Positions 38,147-46,731 of a stretch of 64,000 nt of DNA are shown here, one piece after another. The stretch is from assembly GCF_002887775.1 (NCBI RefSeq), contig NZ_LOCM01000032.1, forward strand, positions 1-64,000, read 5' to 3'. Under the pieces are notes generated by a model. It was not told the origin of the DNA and did no database searches. It saw nothing but the letters and a program-made list of their open reading frames with translations. Each line of letters opens with the position of its first letter. Position 1 is the first letter of the stretch. This DNA is from Streptococcus penaeicida (GTDB lineage: Bacteria; Bacillota; Bacilli; Lactobacillales; Streptococcaceae). The position numbers were made by a program, and so were the translations under genes.

Positions 38147-39145
38147 CTAGTCGCCTAAGGTTGCCACCATGACAGCTTTAATAGTGTGCATCCGATTTTC
38201 AGCTTCTTGGAAGACAACTGAATGAGGACCCTCAAAAACTTCATCTGTGACTTCCATCTCTTTCAAACCATATTTGTCAAAAATTTCTTTTCCGACTGTG
38301 GTATCAATATTATGGAAAGAAGGCAAACAGTGCTCAAAGATAACATTTGGATTTTTTGTCATCTCAATCATTTCCTGAGTCACACGATAAGGTTCTAGTA
38401 AAGCAATTCTTTCTTTCCATACTTCATCTGGTTCTCCCATTGAAACCCAAACATCTGTATAAAGAACATCAGAGTTAAGAACTCCCTGTTCAATATCGTC
38501 AGTTACCTCAATGATCGCTCCAGTTTTATTAGCAATTTCTTGACATTTGCTTAAGAGTTCTTTTTCAGGTTGAAGTTCCTTTGGACATACCAAATGGAAG
38601 GTCATCCCAACAATTGCTGCCCCCATCATCAAGGCATTAGCGACATTATTACGACCATCACCAACATAGGTAAAGTTAATTTCTTGATATGGTTTTTTAA
38701 GACATTCTTTTGCGGTTAAGAAATCCGCTAAAACTTGTGTTGGGTGGTCAGCATCTGTTAAACCATTCCAAACAGGTACTCCAGCATATTCTGCTAAAAT
38801 TTCAACCGTTTCTTGTGAAAATCCACGGTATTCAATTCCATCATACATACCACCAAGAACCCTTGCTGTATCCTTAGCCGTCTCTTTCTTACCCATCCGA
38901 CTTCCTGTAGGGCCAAGATAAGTTACATGAGCACCTTGATCATATGCTGCAACTTCAAAAGCACAACGAGTTCGAGTAGAATCTTTTTCAAAAATGAGTG
39001 CGATATTTTTACCTACCAACTTCTGCTGTTCAATTCCAGCATACTTAGCACGTTTTAAATCTTCAGAGAGATTTAAAAGAAATTCGACTTCCTGAGTTGT
39101 AAAATCCAATAAAGTTAGAAAATTACGATTACGTAAATTTTTCAT
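38147..39145 (-). CDS. arcB: Ornithine carbamoyltransferase, catabolic (ArcB-type)
   Basis: A 332-residue carbamoyltransferase. [12 protein letters not shown] (carbamoyl phosphate loop), [10 protein letters not shown], the ornithine-specific DVWVSMGEP loop and EHCLPSFH are present, which argues for ornithine over putrescine. The carbamate kinase and permease next door argue for the catabolic direction. No arginine deiminase (arcA) lies in the operon or elsewhere in the window. Transcription starts in the 103-base divergent region that contains a near-perfect cre. Confidence 0.88.
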   Translation of the reverse strand: MKNLRNRNFLTLLDFTTQEVEFLLNLSEDLKRAKYAGIEQQKLVGKNIALIFEKDSTRTRCAFEVAAYDQGAHVTYLGPTGSRMGKKETAKDTARVLGGMYDGIEYRGFSQETVEILAEYAGVPVWNGLTDADHPTQVLADFLTAKECLKKPYQEINFTYVGDGRNNVANALMMGAAIVGMTFHLVCPKELQPEKELLSKCQEIANKTGAIIEVTDDIEQGVLNSDVLYTDVWVSMGEPDEVWKERIALLEPYRVTQEMIEMTKNPNVIFEHCLPSFHNIDTTVGKEIFDKYGLKEMEVTDEVFEGPHSVVFQEAENRMHTIKAVMVATLGD

Positions 39146-39176
39146 TGCTAATTGCCTCCTTTTTATTTATACTCTT

Positions 39177-39195
39177 AGTATAGTTAGCGCTTTCA
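39177..39195 (-). promoter_or_regulatory. cre site over the arcB-arcC-yfcC promoter
   Basis: Minus strand TGAAAGCGCTAACT (39195-39182) matches the CcpA consensus TGWAANCGNTNWCA at 13 of 14 positions. It runs into TATACT, a probable -10. CcpA bound here would cover the promoter and repress it in glucose. Confidence 0.7.
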
Positions 39196-39248
39196 CAAAT
39201 CTTCAGTTTTACTCAAAAATAATCACAAATAAATTTTAGGAATTTTTT

Positions 39249-40544
39249 ATGCTCGATATCTTATCAGAAAGTCACTTAGAAAGACGACAAAGAATTATTG
39301 TTGCAGCTATAACTATTGCTCTAGCAGCACAAATTCATATTTCAACAATAACTGACGGCTTTATACTGACCTTATCTCTTTTTATACTGCCCGTTTTTTT
39401 ATTTTTCAACGATGATGTCAATCCCTTTAGTATTTGTTTGGGAATTGCAATAGTTTCCCCTATATTCAGAGGATTACTATTAATGGTAGTTGGAGATGCC
39501 TCCTTTTTAAAAATAATCGAATTCGTGTTAACGGATATGGCATTCTATTTATGTTATGGATCTTGCTTTTATTTTATATATTGGAGTCGCTCCTACCGTA
39601 ATAAAGGAACATTTTTTTTAGCCATCATCATTTGTGATTATCTTTCAAATATTTTGGAAATAAGTCTTCTCTTAAATTTTCACCATTATTCATTAAAAAT
39701 TTTTCAACTTCTATTTTTAACAGCATTAATCAGAGCTTTTGTTAGTTGTGCCTTAGCTTACACATATAGTTATATGTCACTTCTCTTATTAAAGGATTAT
39801 CACGAACAACGCTACTATTATTTTATTTGGTCAACCTCTGCTGTAAAAAGTGAAGTCTATTTTATGCAAAAAAATATACTTGAAATTGAAAACATTATGA
39901 AAAATGCATATTTATTGGATAAAGAGTTGACAAAACATCATCTTCCTCAAGAATACCAACATTTATCTTTAGATATTGCCAGGGATGTCCATGAAATAAA
40001 GAAAGATTATCAAAATGTGATAAAAGGATTAGGTACTTATTTTAGTGTTGAAAATGAATCGAGCATGTTACTTAAAGATATCTTTCGTATTGTTTTATCA
40101 TATGTTAGAAGTTTAATTCAAGCCCATCAGCAAGATATTATCATAACAGAACATATCAAAAGCAAGATGAGTGTTTCCAACTATTATTTCCTCCTTACTG
40201 TCATTTCAAACATTATATTAAATGCAGTTGAAGCAATAGATAAGCAAAAAAATGGCACAATCGCTGTCAGTACAAAAGAAGACGATCATTTACTAATAAT
40301 AACTATTAAGGATAATGGCCCAGGTATTTCTGAGAAGATGAAAAAATATATTTTTCAACCTGGTTTTTCAACAAAATTTGATGCCAATGGGGATATTTAT
40401 CGTGGTATTGGCTTATCTAATGTCAAAGTTATTGTAGAAGAACAATTCGAAGGAAAGATTTCTTGTTCTGATAACAACCCTAAAGGTGCCATCTTTACGG
40501 TTACTCTTAGTAAAGAACGGTTAATGAAAGGAGTGAGCGAATGA
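39249..40544 (+). CDS. Sensor histidine kinase, GlnK (YcbA)-like
   Basis: A 431-residue sensor kinase. The N-terminal half (10-190) has about six membrane helices and no extracellular domain. The DHp segment (about 205-280) has a candidate phospho-His in ARDVHEIKKDYQ. The HATPase part shows the N box (NIILNAVEAID), G1 (DNGPGIS) and GIGLSNVK. It resembles YcbA/GlnK of Bacillus subtilis, which responds to glutamine. Its stop overlaps the regulator's start (ATGA). Divergent from the arc operon, it may sense an amino acid related to that pathway. Confidence 0.8.
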   Translation: MLDILSESHLERRQRIIVAAITIALAAQIHISTITDGFILTLSLFILPVFLFFNDDVNPFSICLGIAIVSPIFRGLLLMVVGDASFLKIIEFVLTDMAFYLCYGSCFYFIYWSRSYRNKGTFFLAIIICDYLSNILEISLLLNFHHYSLKIFQLLFLTALIRAFVSCALAYTYSYMSLLLLKDYHEQRYYYFIWSTSAVKSEVYFMQKNILEIENIMKNAYLLDKELTKHHLPQEYQHLSLDIARDVHEIKKDYQNVIKGLGTYFSVENESSMLLKDIFRIVLSYVRSLIQAHQQDIIITEHIKSKMSVSNYYFLLTVISNIILNAVEAIDKQKNGTIAVSTKEDDHLLIITIKDNGPGISEKMKKYIFQPGFSTKFDANGDIYRGIGLSNVKVIVEEQFEGKISCSDNNPKGAIFTVTLSKERLMKGVSE

Positions 40545-41390
40545 GATTTTATATCATTGATGACGATCCATCGATGACAATGATTCTTCAAGAAATCATT
40601 GAAGAAGATTTTAATCATACAGTATGCAAAAACCACAAATGATTCTACCGAAGCCTATAATGATTTGTTGTTGATTGATATTGACATTGTTCTGATAGAC
40701 CTACTTATGCCTAAACTAGATGGAGTAACTTTAGTTGAAAAAATACATAAGAGTCGGCCTAAATTAAAATTCATTATGATTTCTCAAGTAAAAGATGAAA
40801 CTCTTCGTCAAAATGCCTACCACGCAGGAATAGAGTTTTTTATTAGTAAACCAATAAACATCGTTGAAGTTCGTTCTGTGGTTAAAAAAGTCAAAAAAAG
40901 CATTGAAATGGAGGCCAAGTTAAAACTTATACAAGATCTTTTAGGACCGAATCTTGCTCAGAAAACTCAAGAAAATATTGAAGAACGACAACTCGAAAAA
41001 ATCCGAACCATATTATCCTATTTAGGGATTACTTCAGAAGCAGGCTATACTGATATTATGACTATTTGTAAAGTCATGCTTGATCATAACATCACCTTCG
41101 AAAAAGTAGACTTTGAAGACTCCTTAGGATTAGATGCTCATCAACAAAAAATCATCTTGCAACGGGTTAGACGTGCTGTAAAAAAAGCAATGATCAATAT
41201 TGCTCACCTTTGTATTGACGATTTTGAAAATGAAATCACACTTCAATATGCAAATGCACTATTTGGCTACCAAAATATTCACCAGGAAATCCAAGTCATT
41301 CAAGAACAAAGTTATCATGGTGGTAAAATTGCACTACGTAAATTCTTTGATGAACTCATCGTTCAAAGTCATAATGCACTTTATACATAA
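40541..41390 (+). CDS. Response regulator, GlnL (YcbB)-like, frameshifted near codon 30
   Basis: A receiver domain (RFYIIDDDPSMTMILQEIIEEDF..., phospho-Asp in IVLIDLLMPKLDG) followed by a YcbB-type DNA-binding domain (about 140-270). The ATG-initiated frame stops after HTVCKNHK. The rest continues in the next frame from KTTNDSTEAYND. Removing one A from AAAAA at 40628-40632 (or adding two bases) restores about 282 residues. Unlike the other shifts here, this is a gain and in an A run, so it may be a real lesion or a different error. A TTG at 40599 could start a shortened form lacking the acidic pocket. Confidence 0.72.
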
Positions 41391-41433
41391 TAGTAACAAT
41401 AAAGAATGACCTCATCTTCATCGATTTAACTCC

Positions 41434-41486
41434 ATATATAAAAAGATTCCTATTTATTTCACATAAATAGGAATCTTTTTATATAT
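41434..41486. terminator. bidirectional terminator between the response regulator and rsmA
   Basis: A perfect 24-bp inverted repeat (41434-41457 and 41463-41486) with a five-base loop, containing GATTCCTATTTAT and flanking A/T runs. It overlaps the rsmA stop. Confidence 0.9.
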
Positions 41487-42350
41487 TTACTTCTTTTAAA
41501 GCGTCAGCTAATTTACCAAATTCTGCTATAGTAAGTGCTTCACCACGAACTGAAGGTTTAATATTTGAAAGCTCTAGAGCTTTTTCTAGCTTCGTTTTAA
41601 CTTCTTCAGTTTTGCCAAAATGACTGGTTAAATTGTTCCAAAGAGTCTTACGACGATGGACAAAGCCCATCTTAGCAACTCGGAAGAAGAAATCCTCATC
41701 TTGAACCTTAATTAAAGGTTCAACACGGCGTTCCATTTTTAGGATAGCAGAATCCACATTTGGTGCTGGAACAAAGACTGTTCTTGGAACGATAAAGGCA
41801 ACTTTTGCAGCCATATAATATTGAACGGCAATTGATAAACTACCATAAGCTTGGTGTTAGGTTCAGCAGATATGCGATCGGCCACTTCTCTTTGCATCAT
41901 AACCACAAACTCTTGGAAAGGAATTTTACTTTCAATCAAGTGCATGAGAATTGGAGTCGTGATGTAATAAGGTAAGTTCGCAACAACTTTGATAGGTAAT
42001 TCCGGATTTTTAAAAGCTTTTATTTGTGTTTGTAAATCAGCTTTCAAAATATCTTGATTAATAACTTGAACATTGTCAAAATCTCTTAAGGTATCTGCTA
42101 AAATGGGAACCAAACGATCATCGATTTCAAAAGCCATAACTTCCGCTGCATTCTCAGCTAAAAACTCAGTTAAAGCTCCAATACCAGGACCAATTTCAAT
42201 AACATTCACATCCTTATCAATCTTTGCCGTATCAACAATCTTTTGCAAGATATTGGTGTCCGTCAAAAAGTTTTGACCAAAGGATTTTTTAAAAGTGAAA
42301 CCATGGCGTTCAAGGATAGCTCTAGTCACACTGTAATCAGCAATTCTCAT
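41479..42350 (-). CDS. rsmA: 16S rRNA dimethyladenosine transferase RsmA/KsgA (frameshifted in this sequence)
   Basis: Methylates two adjacent adenosines (A1518, A1519) near the 16S 3' end. SAM-binding residues are clear ([40 protein letters not shown]). After EPNTK the frame is lost at about 41850; coding-strand AAGGCTTAT reads AAGCTTAT. One added base gives [26 protein letters not shown] and a full 290-residue protein. A consensus error is the simplest reading, though rsmA is not strictly essential. Confidence 0.88.
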
Positions 42351-42439
42351 TTAATTTATATTCCTACTTTTTTCTTTTCTCTATTGTAGCATAATTTTTT
42401 TACCTCATAAAAAAATGGGAAAAATTTGTCAAAATGTAT

Positions 42440-42468
42440 TGACAATATTTCATAAATTGTTTATTATT
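42440..42468 (+). promoter_or_regulatory. near-consensus promoter of the bacteriocin-like pair
   Basis: TTGACA (42440-42445), 17-base spacer, TATTAT (42463-42468). This is one of the best promoters in the window and implies strong, possibly constitutive transcription of a very AT-rich leader. Confidence 0.75.
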
Positions 42469-42545
42469 TTTTTATAAGATTAATCTAATTAAATTAAAAA
42501 TCGTCGACTAAAAAATAAATTAATACTAAGCAGAAAGGATAGTTA

Positions 42546-43070
42546 ATGAAAAAAAAGATTTTTAAAATAGTTGTTTACATTTTGACAATATGTAGTATTT
42601 TTCCTTATTTATCTTCAACAGTAACTACTGTTTATGCAAATGAAGAAAAGTATATCAGTCAATCAGAAGTTGATGCCGTTGCAATCGAATTCGAAAAATT
42701 ATTTTCAAATGGAATAATTATTTCTGGTAATAATTATTCTATTAACTATGATTATTTAAATAATAACTATACATCTGAAGAAATACAGGCTTTCATTAAT
42801 TTGATGGCCTCTAGTGAGTTATCTCCTATATCTTCGGGCCGTAGAAAAAGAAGCATAAGTTCATTTGTAGTTTGTATGAAAGACAAAGCTGTTTCAGATA
42901 TTGCTGATATGTTTAAAGTTAGTGCTTTTGTTAGTTTTGTACAAAGAAAGGCTTGGAAAGAAGCAGCCAAATTTGCCGTCTCTTGGTTAGCTAAAAATGG
43001 GATTAAACGAAATGTGGCAGCTACAGCTGCACTTTTATCTTGGTACGGAATTCAGTGCGCAGGACATTAA
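42546..43070 (+). CDS. Secreted pro-peptide, candidate bacteriocin
   Basis: A 174-residue protein I do not recognise as a named family. Residues 1-31 are a Sec signal peptide (KKKIFK..., cleavage likely after VYA). Residues 32-95 are acidic and Asn/Tyr-rich. GRRKR at about 97-101 is a dibasic site typical of pro-peptide cleavage. The remaining 73 residues are cationic and amphipathic (KAWKEAAKFAVSWLAKNGIKRN) with two cysteines (near 109 and at 172) that could form a disulfide. The design recalls Sec-exported bacteriocins such as streptococcin A-M57 and dysgalacticin; homology is unproven. SD AAAGGA. It sits between housekeeping genes with a lower GC content than its neighbours. Confidence 0.6.
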   Translation: MKKKIFKIVVYILTICSIFPYLSSTVTTVYANEEKYISQSEVDAVAIEFEKLFSNGIIISGNNYSINYDYLNNNYTSEEIQAFINLMASSELSPISSGRRKRSISSFVVCMKDKAVSDIADMFKVSAFVSFVQRKAWKEAAKFAVSWLAKNGIKRNVAATAALLSWYGIQCAGH

Positions 43071-43240
43071 AATACTGGGTAAAATATGACTTCCCGTTAG
43101 CCTTATTGTCAACAGTTTGTTATCTCATTTTTTCTTATTTATTAAGCCTTGGACACGGCAATTTTCATCCAAATTGGTTTGAAATTTTAGGTTTATTTCT
43201 TCTCATTAATTTAGTTGAATTAATTTTTCGAAAACAATAG
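43055..43240 (+). CDS. Small membrane protein, candidate immunity protein
   Basis: About 61 residues with a basic N-terminus (RRTLKYWVKYDF) and two membrane helices (PLALLSTVCYLIFSYLLSL and WFEILGLFLLINLVELIF). I start at the GTG at 43055, which has GGA seven bases upstream and overlaps the stop of the preceding gene; a TTG at 43040 is the alternative. Overlap implies translational coupling. Tiny two-helix proteins directly after a secreted toxin gene are often self-immunity factors. It is closed by a strong terminator, so the two genes form an independent cassette. Confidence 0.55.
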   Translation: MRRTLKYWVKYDFPLALLSTVCYLIFSYLLSLGHGNFHPNWFEILGLFLLINLVELIFRKQ

Positions 43241-43251
43241 ACAGCAAATCA

Positions 43252-43280
43252 AAAACTCACAAGCCAACCTTGTGAGTTTT
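43252..43280. terminator. bidirectional terminator
   Basis: A 12-bp perfect stem AAAACTCACAAG / CTTGTGAGTTTT with a five-base loop between the small membrane gene and rnmV. Confidence 0.9.
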
Positions 43281-43282
43281 CA

Positions 43283-43852
43283 TTATTTATTGTAGTCAGC
43301 CATGACCTCTTCAACTTCTGCTAAAGTAATGCCAAAAAGATCCAGTCTTTTTAAAAGTTGTTTTCCATTGCAGTAGCCAATGCGGAGTTGATTCCCCAAA
43401 AATTCCCGTCTTTGTCGACTTTCTTGACCTAGAGTTAAACCCAGCCTCATTAAATCGGCACTTGTAATATCAAACTGGTTATCATCATCAAAAGCTTGGG
43501 TTACTTTTGACAAGGCTTTTTGCAAGTCCTCAAAAGAGGCATGTTCAACACCCAGTGATCGTCCCTTGGACTTGGATCCTGGAACAGCCTCGTCACGGTT
43601 CAAAAAGGCATGGCGGACCGTTGGTACAGCTTGCATGATGATTTTTCGAATCCGTTCCCCATTGTAATCAGGATCCGTGAAAACAATAACACCACGTAAG
43701 TCTTGCAATCTCTGGATGCGTTCTAAATCTTCCTCATTGATCGCTGAACCTTGCGTTTCGTAGGTATCGACTTCATAAAAACGTCTTAGATTAGCTGTAT
43801 CGTCCTTACCCTCGACAACTACCACTTCTTGAATTTTAATTCTATCTGTCAA
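43283..43852 (-). CDS. rnmV: Ribonuclease M5
   Basis: Matures 5S rRNA precursors using a Toprim domain (VVVVEGKDDTANLRR at the N-terminus and VIVFTDPDYNGERIR). About 190 residues. The likely start is the TTG at 43852 (TDRIKIQEVVVV), preceded by AAAAGGA and overlapping tatD by 11 bases. An ATG at 43873 is possible. It follows tatD, the usual arrangement tatD-rnmV-(rsmA), which here is interrupted by the bacteriocin-like cassette. Confidence 0.9.
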   Translation of the reverse strand: MTDRIKIQEVVVVEGKDDTANLRRFYEVDTYETQGSAINEEDLERIQRLQDLRGVIVFTDPDYNGERIRKIIMQAVPTVRHAFLNRDEAVPGSKSKGRSLGVEHASFEDLQKALSKVTQAFDDDNQFDITSADLMRLGLTLGQESRQRREFLGNQLRIGYCNGKQLLKRLDLFGITLAEVEEVMADYNK

Positions 43853-44618
43853 TTCTAAAAATCCTTTTCGCATTTTCTGTCGTTGCGGCAGCCACTTCCT
43901 CAACTGAAATACCCCGTAATTCCGCAATCTTATCAACCACATATCGGGTATAGGCTGTGCGATTCTCCCGACCACGCTTAGGAACAGGCGCTAAGTAAGG
44001 GGCATCGGTCTCTACCAAGATTTTGTCTAGGGGTAATTGCTGAGCTGCTTCCTGAATGTCTAGTGCTTTTTTGAAAGTAACGACTCCTGAGAAAGAGATA
44101 GTCATGCCGAGCTCTATGAATTTGTTAGCCATTTCTAAGGAACCCGAGTAAGAATGCATGATTCCCCCACGAGGGCCCACACCAGCTTCTTTGATGACTT
44201 GATAAGTATCTTCTAAAGCCTCACGGGTATGGACCACAAAAGGTAAATTATAATCCTTAGACAGTTGAATTTGTTTCTTAAAGACCTCAATCTGTACTTC
44301 TTTAGGATCTTCCATCCAATGATAGTCCAGACCAATTTCCCCTAAAGCAGTCACTTTAGAGTCCTTTAAATGTGAAATAAGCATCTCCTCAACGTCCTGG
44401 TTATAAGAACCAGCTTCCGTCGGATGCCAACCAATAGTGGCATAAACCTCAGGGTACTTATGGGCCAAGGCAAGTGCACCATCAATTGTTTCTTGGTCAA
44501 AGCCGACCACATTATGATAAATCACGCCCATCTCTTTAGACAGAGCCAACTCCTCATCCTCTTTACCAATAAAGTTCTCTACATTTAAATGGGTATGGGT
44601 ATCAAAAATTTCAAGCAT
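43842..44618 (-). CDS. tatD: TatD-family metal-dependent deoxyribonuclease
   Basis: A 258-residue TIM-barrel hydrolase. Metal ligands are seen in IFDTHTHLNV, GEIGLDYHW, FVVHTREA and LVETDAPYLAPVP. TatD enzymes act as 3'-5' exonucleases on single-stranded DNA or RNA. I start at 44618 (MLEIFDTH) with SD GAAAGGTGG; the six codons upstream contain that SD. Confidence 0.92.
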   Translation of the reverse strand: MLEIFDTHTHLNVENFIGKEDEELALSKEMGVIYHNVVGFDQETIDGALALAHKYPEVYATIGWHPTEAGSYNQDVEEMLISHLKDSKVTALGEIGLDYHWMEDPKEVQIEVFKKQIQLSKDYNLPFVVHTREALEDTYQVIKEAGVGPRGGIMHSYSGSLEMANKFIELGMTISFSGVVTFKKALDIQEAAQQLPLDKILVETDAPYLAPVPKRGRENRTAYTRYVVDKIAELRGISVEEVAAATTENAKRIFRIDR

Positions 44619-44700
44619 TTTGTGACCACCTTTCAATTTACACTTCTCGTTTGACTATTATAACATATGTCACTTGCCTTTGGCAGAAGATGCCACTCAA

Positions 44701-44728
44701 AAACAGCTAGACAGGGTCCTAGCTGTTT
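44701..44728 (-). terminator. terminator of the PTS/PRD regulator unit
   Basis: AAACAGCTAG (44701-44710) with CTAGCTGTTT (44719-44728), followed on the minus strand by TTTTTG. It overlaps the regulator's stop codon. Confidence 0.8.
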
Positions 44729-46655
44729 ACATTTCATAATAGGATAAAAGGCTTAAGATTTCCAGTACATTTTGCGTTTGACAAATCTTATTAAAGCAGT
44801 CTGGATTTTGACTGATGTAGTGAATCACTGAAAAGAGTTTCTTAAATTCTGAACTTTTTAAGACTTCCTTGGTTACCGAAATCATCATAACAATGGAAAT
44901 CATCTCGCCATGCCAATCAATAGGTTTTTTTAAAGTTGCAATGGAAACCATGGATTGTTTGACAAATTTAGGGTTAGCATGGGGCAAGGTTATAAAAGGT
45001 GCCACTCTTGTACTTGAAAAACGATCCCGTGATAAGAGTTCATTAACAAACTGCGCTTCAACATGATCATGAGCCAATAAATTATTTCCCATAAAGCGTA
45101 AAATAGCTTCAGGGTTATCCAATTCCAATTGCGGATAGATAAAGAAAGGTTGGGTAAATGAAGCTAAATCAAAGCTTTGGCCCTGTTCACCAGGGCTATT
45201 TTCTAACATATACTTTTCAATGGTCATCAAATCATCTTGGCTTATCATCGGTGAAATCTGAATAACAGGAATTTTCTCCATTTCTAAAGCCACTGTTGAT
45301 AAGATAAAATCATAACCTGAGTGTTTCCTTAACCCACTAGACTCTTTATGATTGACCAAATCCACCACCTGAAGTTCAGGAAACTCTCGATTGAGACGGG
45401 CCTCAATAAAGGTGGCCATCGCCTTGGAATATTCACTAACTAATAGGACCTTAAAAGTCTTGCTTTTTTGAAATTTTTGTCTTTCAATAGCCGACTGAAA
45501 ATGAATGGTTAAGTAAGCAATCTCATCCTGAGGAACAAAGTGCTCTTCTTGCTTAAAATAGTCATCCAAGAGCAACTGTAAAACCAAAAACAGCTGTGGA
45601 TAGGCATAAAAAACGGCCTCCGTCAACGGATTTGAAATGCTCAAGTGATAGTTTAAGCGAAAATAGGTCGACGAAAGATGGGAGCTAAGGTTGCTTTTGA
45701 GAATAGCATCTTCTCTCAGAGGGTAAGATAGAATATCGCTGACTTGCTGAATCAAATAATCCATCAATGCCGCTGCTTCTTGATCAAATTGTAGATCTGG
45801 CCGCAAAGAGGGAAGCGACGAAGCAATTCTTAAAGCCAAATAATTAATTTCACTAGGTGAAAATTGGATAGGATAAATCATAGCCAGTTGCGCTAGAACT
45901 TGACTAGAAATTGCTTGCGCCTGCGAATTTTCGACAGCTTCTACTTCTGAAAGACTTAACTCAACTTCCTTAGAACTTTTCATCCTTTCTAACATAAAAT
46001 AGATATGATAGTCAATATTACTTAAATCACTATCAACAGAAATCTGATTAGCTTCTAAAACTTCTAACAGGGTGTCTCTAACCACTTTCAAACGGTCTTG
46101 CTTAAAGAACTCTTTTAGGGAAGGATTTTTTAAATCAGATTTCTTCATCTTTTTTAAAGTTTGTATCAGCAACCGTCGCTTCTGGTCTTCCTCACCAAGG
46201 ACATAAGTTCCATAACCAGGTTTAGTCATTAATTCTAAGCGATGGTAAGCAAAGTAAGGCTTTAATTTGCGAATTTCTTCTTGGATTAACTTCCGGTTAA
46301 CAAAGAGTTGCTCGGCTAATTCATCCAAACTAATCTTATCATTTGGATTTTGAAGAATATGAAAGACAATCAGTTCTTGCAACTGTTGATTATCTGGAGG
46401 TGTCTGTGCCACTTCCATCAGTTGTTCTAAGAGTTTCTCTTTGTCCAAAGAATCTCCCTTTAATAAGATGCCAATCCCTTTTTTTCGTTCCAAAACAAGG
46501 CTATTTCTCTGTTTCTCAATCAGTGCATTGATCGTAGAAAGGTCTTTTTGTAGGGTCCGCTCTGAGACAGCTAATTTTTTAGCAAGAACACTAGTTGTTT
46601 GGTAATATTCTTGTTTAATCAAATCTTGCACTAACTGGATTTGTCTTGAATTCAT
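44727..46655 (-). CDS. PRD-containing transcriptional activator, MtlR/BglG type
   Basis: A 642-residue multidomain regulator: two N-terminal helix-turn-helix domains (about 1-60 and 85-150), two PTS regulation domains (about 190-390), an EIIB-like domain (about 400-490) and an EIIA(Fru)-like C-terminus with the phospho-His in TLPHANP. Phosphorylation by HPr and the cognate EII normally tunes such activators. It lies 76 bases downstream of the EIIBCA gene, which is its likely target and signal partner. The inducing sugar is not evident. Confidence 0.85.
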   Translation of the reverse strand: MNSRQIQLVQDLIKQEYYQTTSVLAKKLAVSERTLQKDLSTINALIEKQRNSLVLERKKGIGILLKGDSLDKEKLLEQLMEVAQTPPDNQQLQELIVFHILQNPNDKISLDELAEQLFVNRKLIQEEIRKLKPYFAYHRLELMTKPGYGTYVLGEEDQKRRLLIQTLKKMKKSDLKNPSLKEFFKQDRLKVVRDTLLEVLEANQISVDSDLSNIDYHIYFMLERMKSSKEVELSLSEVEAVENSQAQAISSQVLAQLAMIYPIQFSPSEINYLALRIASSLPSLRPDLQFDQEAAALMDYLIQQVSDILSYPLREDAILKSNLSSHLSSTYFRLNYHLSISNPLTEAVFYAYPQLFLVLQLLLDDYFKQEEHFVPQDEIAYLTIHFQSAIERQKFQKSKTFKVLLVSEYSKAMATFIEARLNREFPELQVVDLVNHKESSGLRKHSGYDFILSTVALEMEKIPVIQISPMISQDDLMTIEKYMLENSPGEQGQSFDLASFTQPFFIYPQLELDNPEAILRFMGNNLLAHDHVEAQFVNELLSRDRFSSTRVAPFITLPHANPKFVKQSMVSIATLKKPIDWHGEMISIVMMISVTKEVLKSSEFKKLFSVIHYISQNPDCFNKICQTQNVLEILSLLSYYEM

Positions 46656-46679
46656 AGGTTCCTTTCTTCAAAAACGCCG

Positions 46680-46715
46680 AAAATCGATATGCTTCTATCA
46701 TAGCATATCGATTTT
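46680..46715 (-). terminator. hairpin between the PTS gene and its regulator
   Basis: A 14-bp perfect stem AAAATCGATATGCT / AGCATATCGATTTT with an 8-base loop. T content after it is modest (TTTTCGGCGTTTTTG), so it probably only reduces read-through into the regulator. Confidence 0.65.
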
Positions 46716-46731
46716 CTATTTGATTTTCAGA

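Noticed and set aside
38147-39145. Putrescine carbamoyltransferase of an agmatine pathway
   Set aside because: The DVWVSMGEP loop is that of ornithine enzymes and no agmatine deiminase is nearby.
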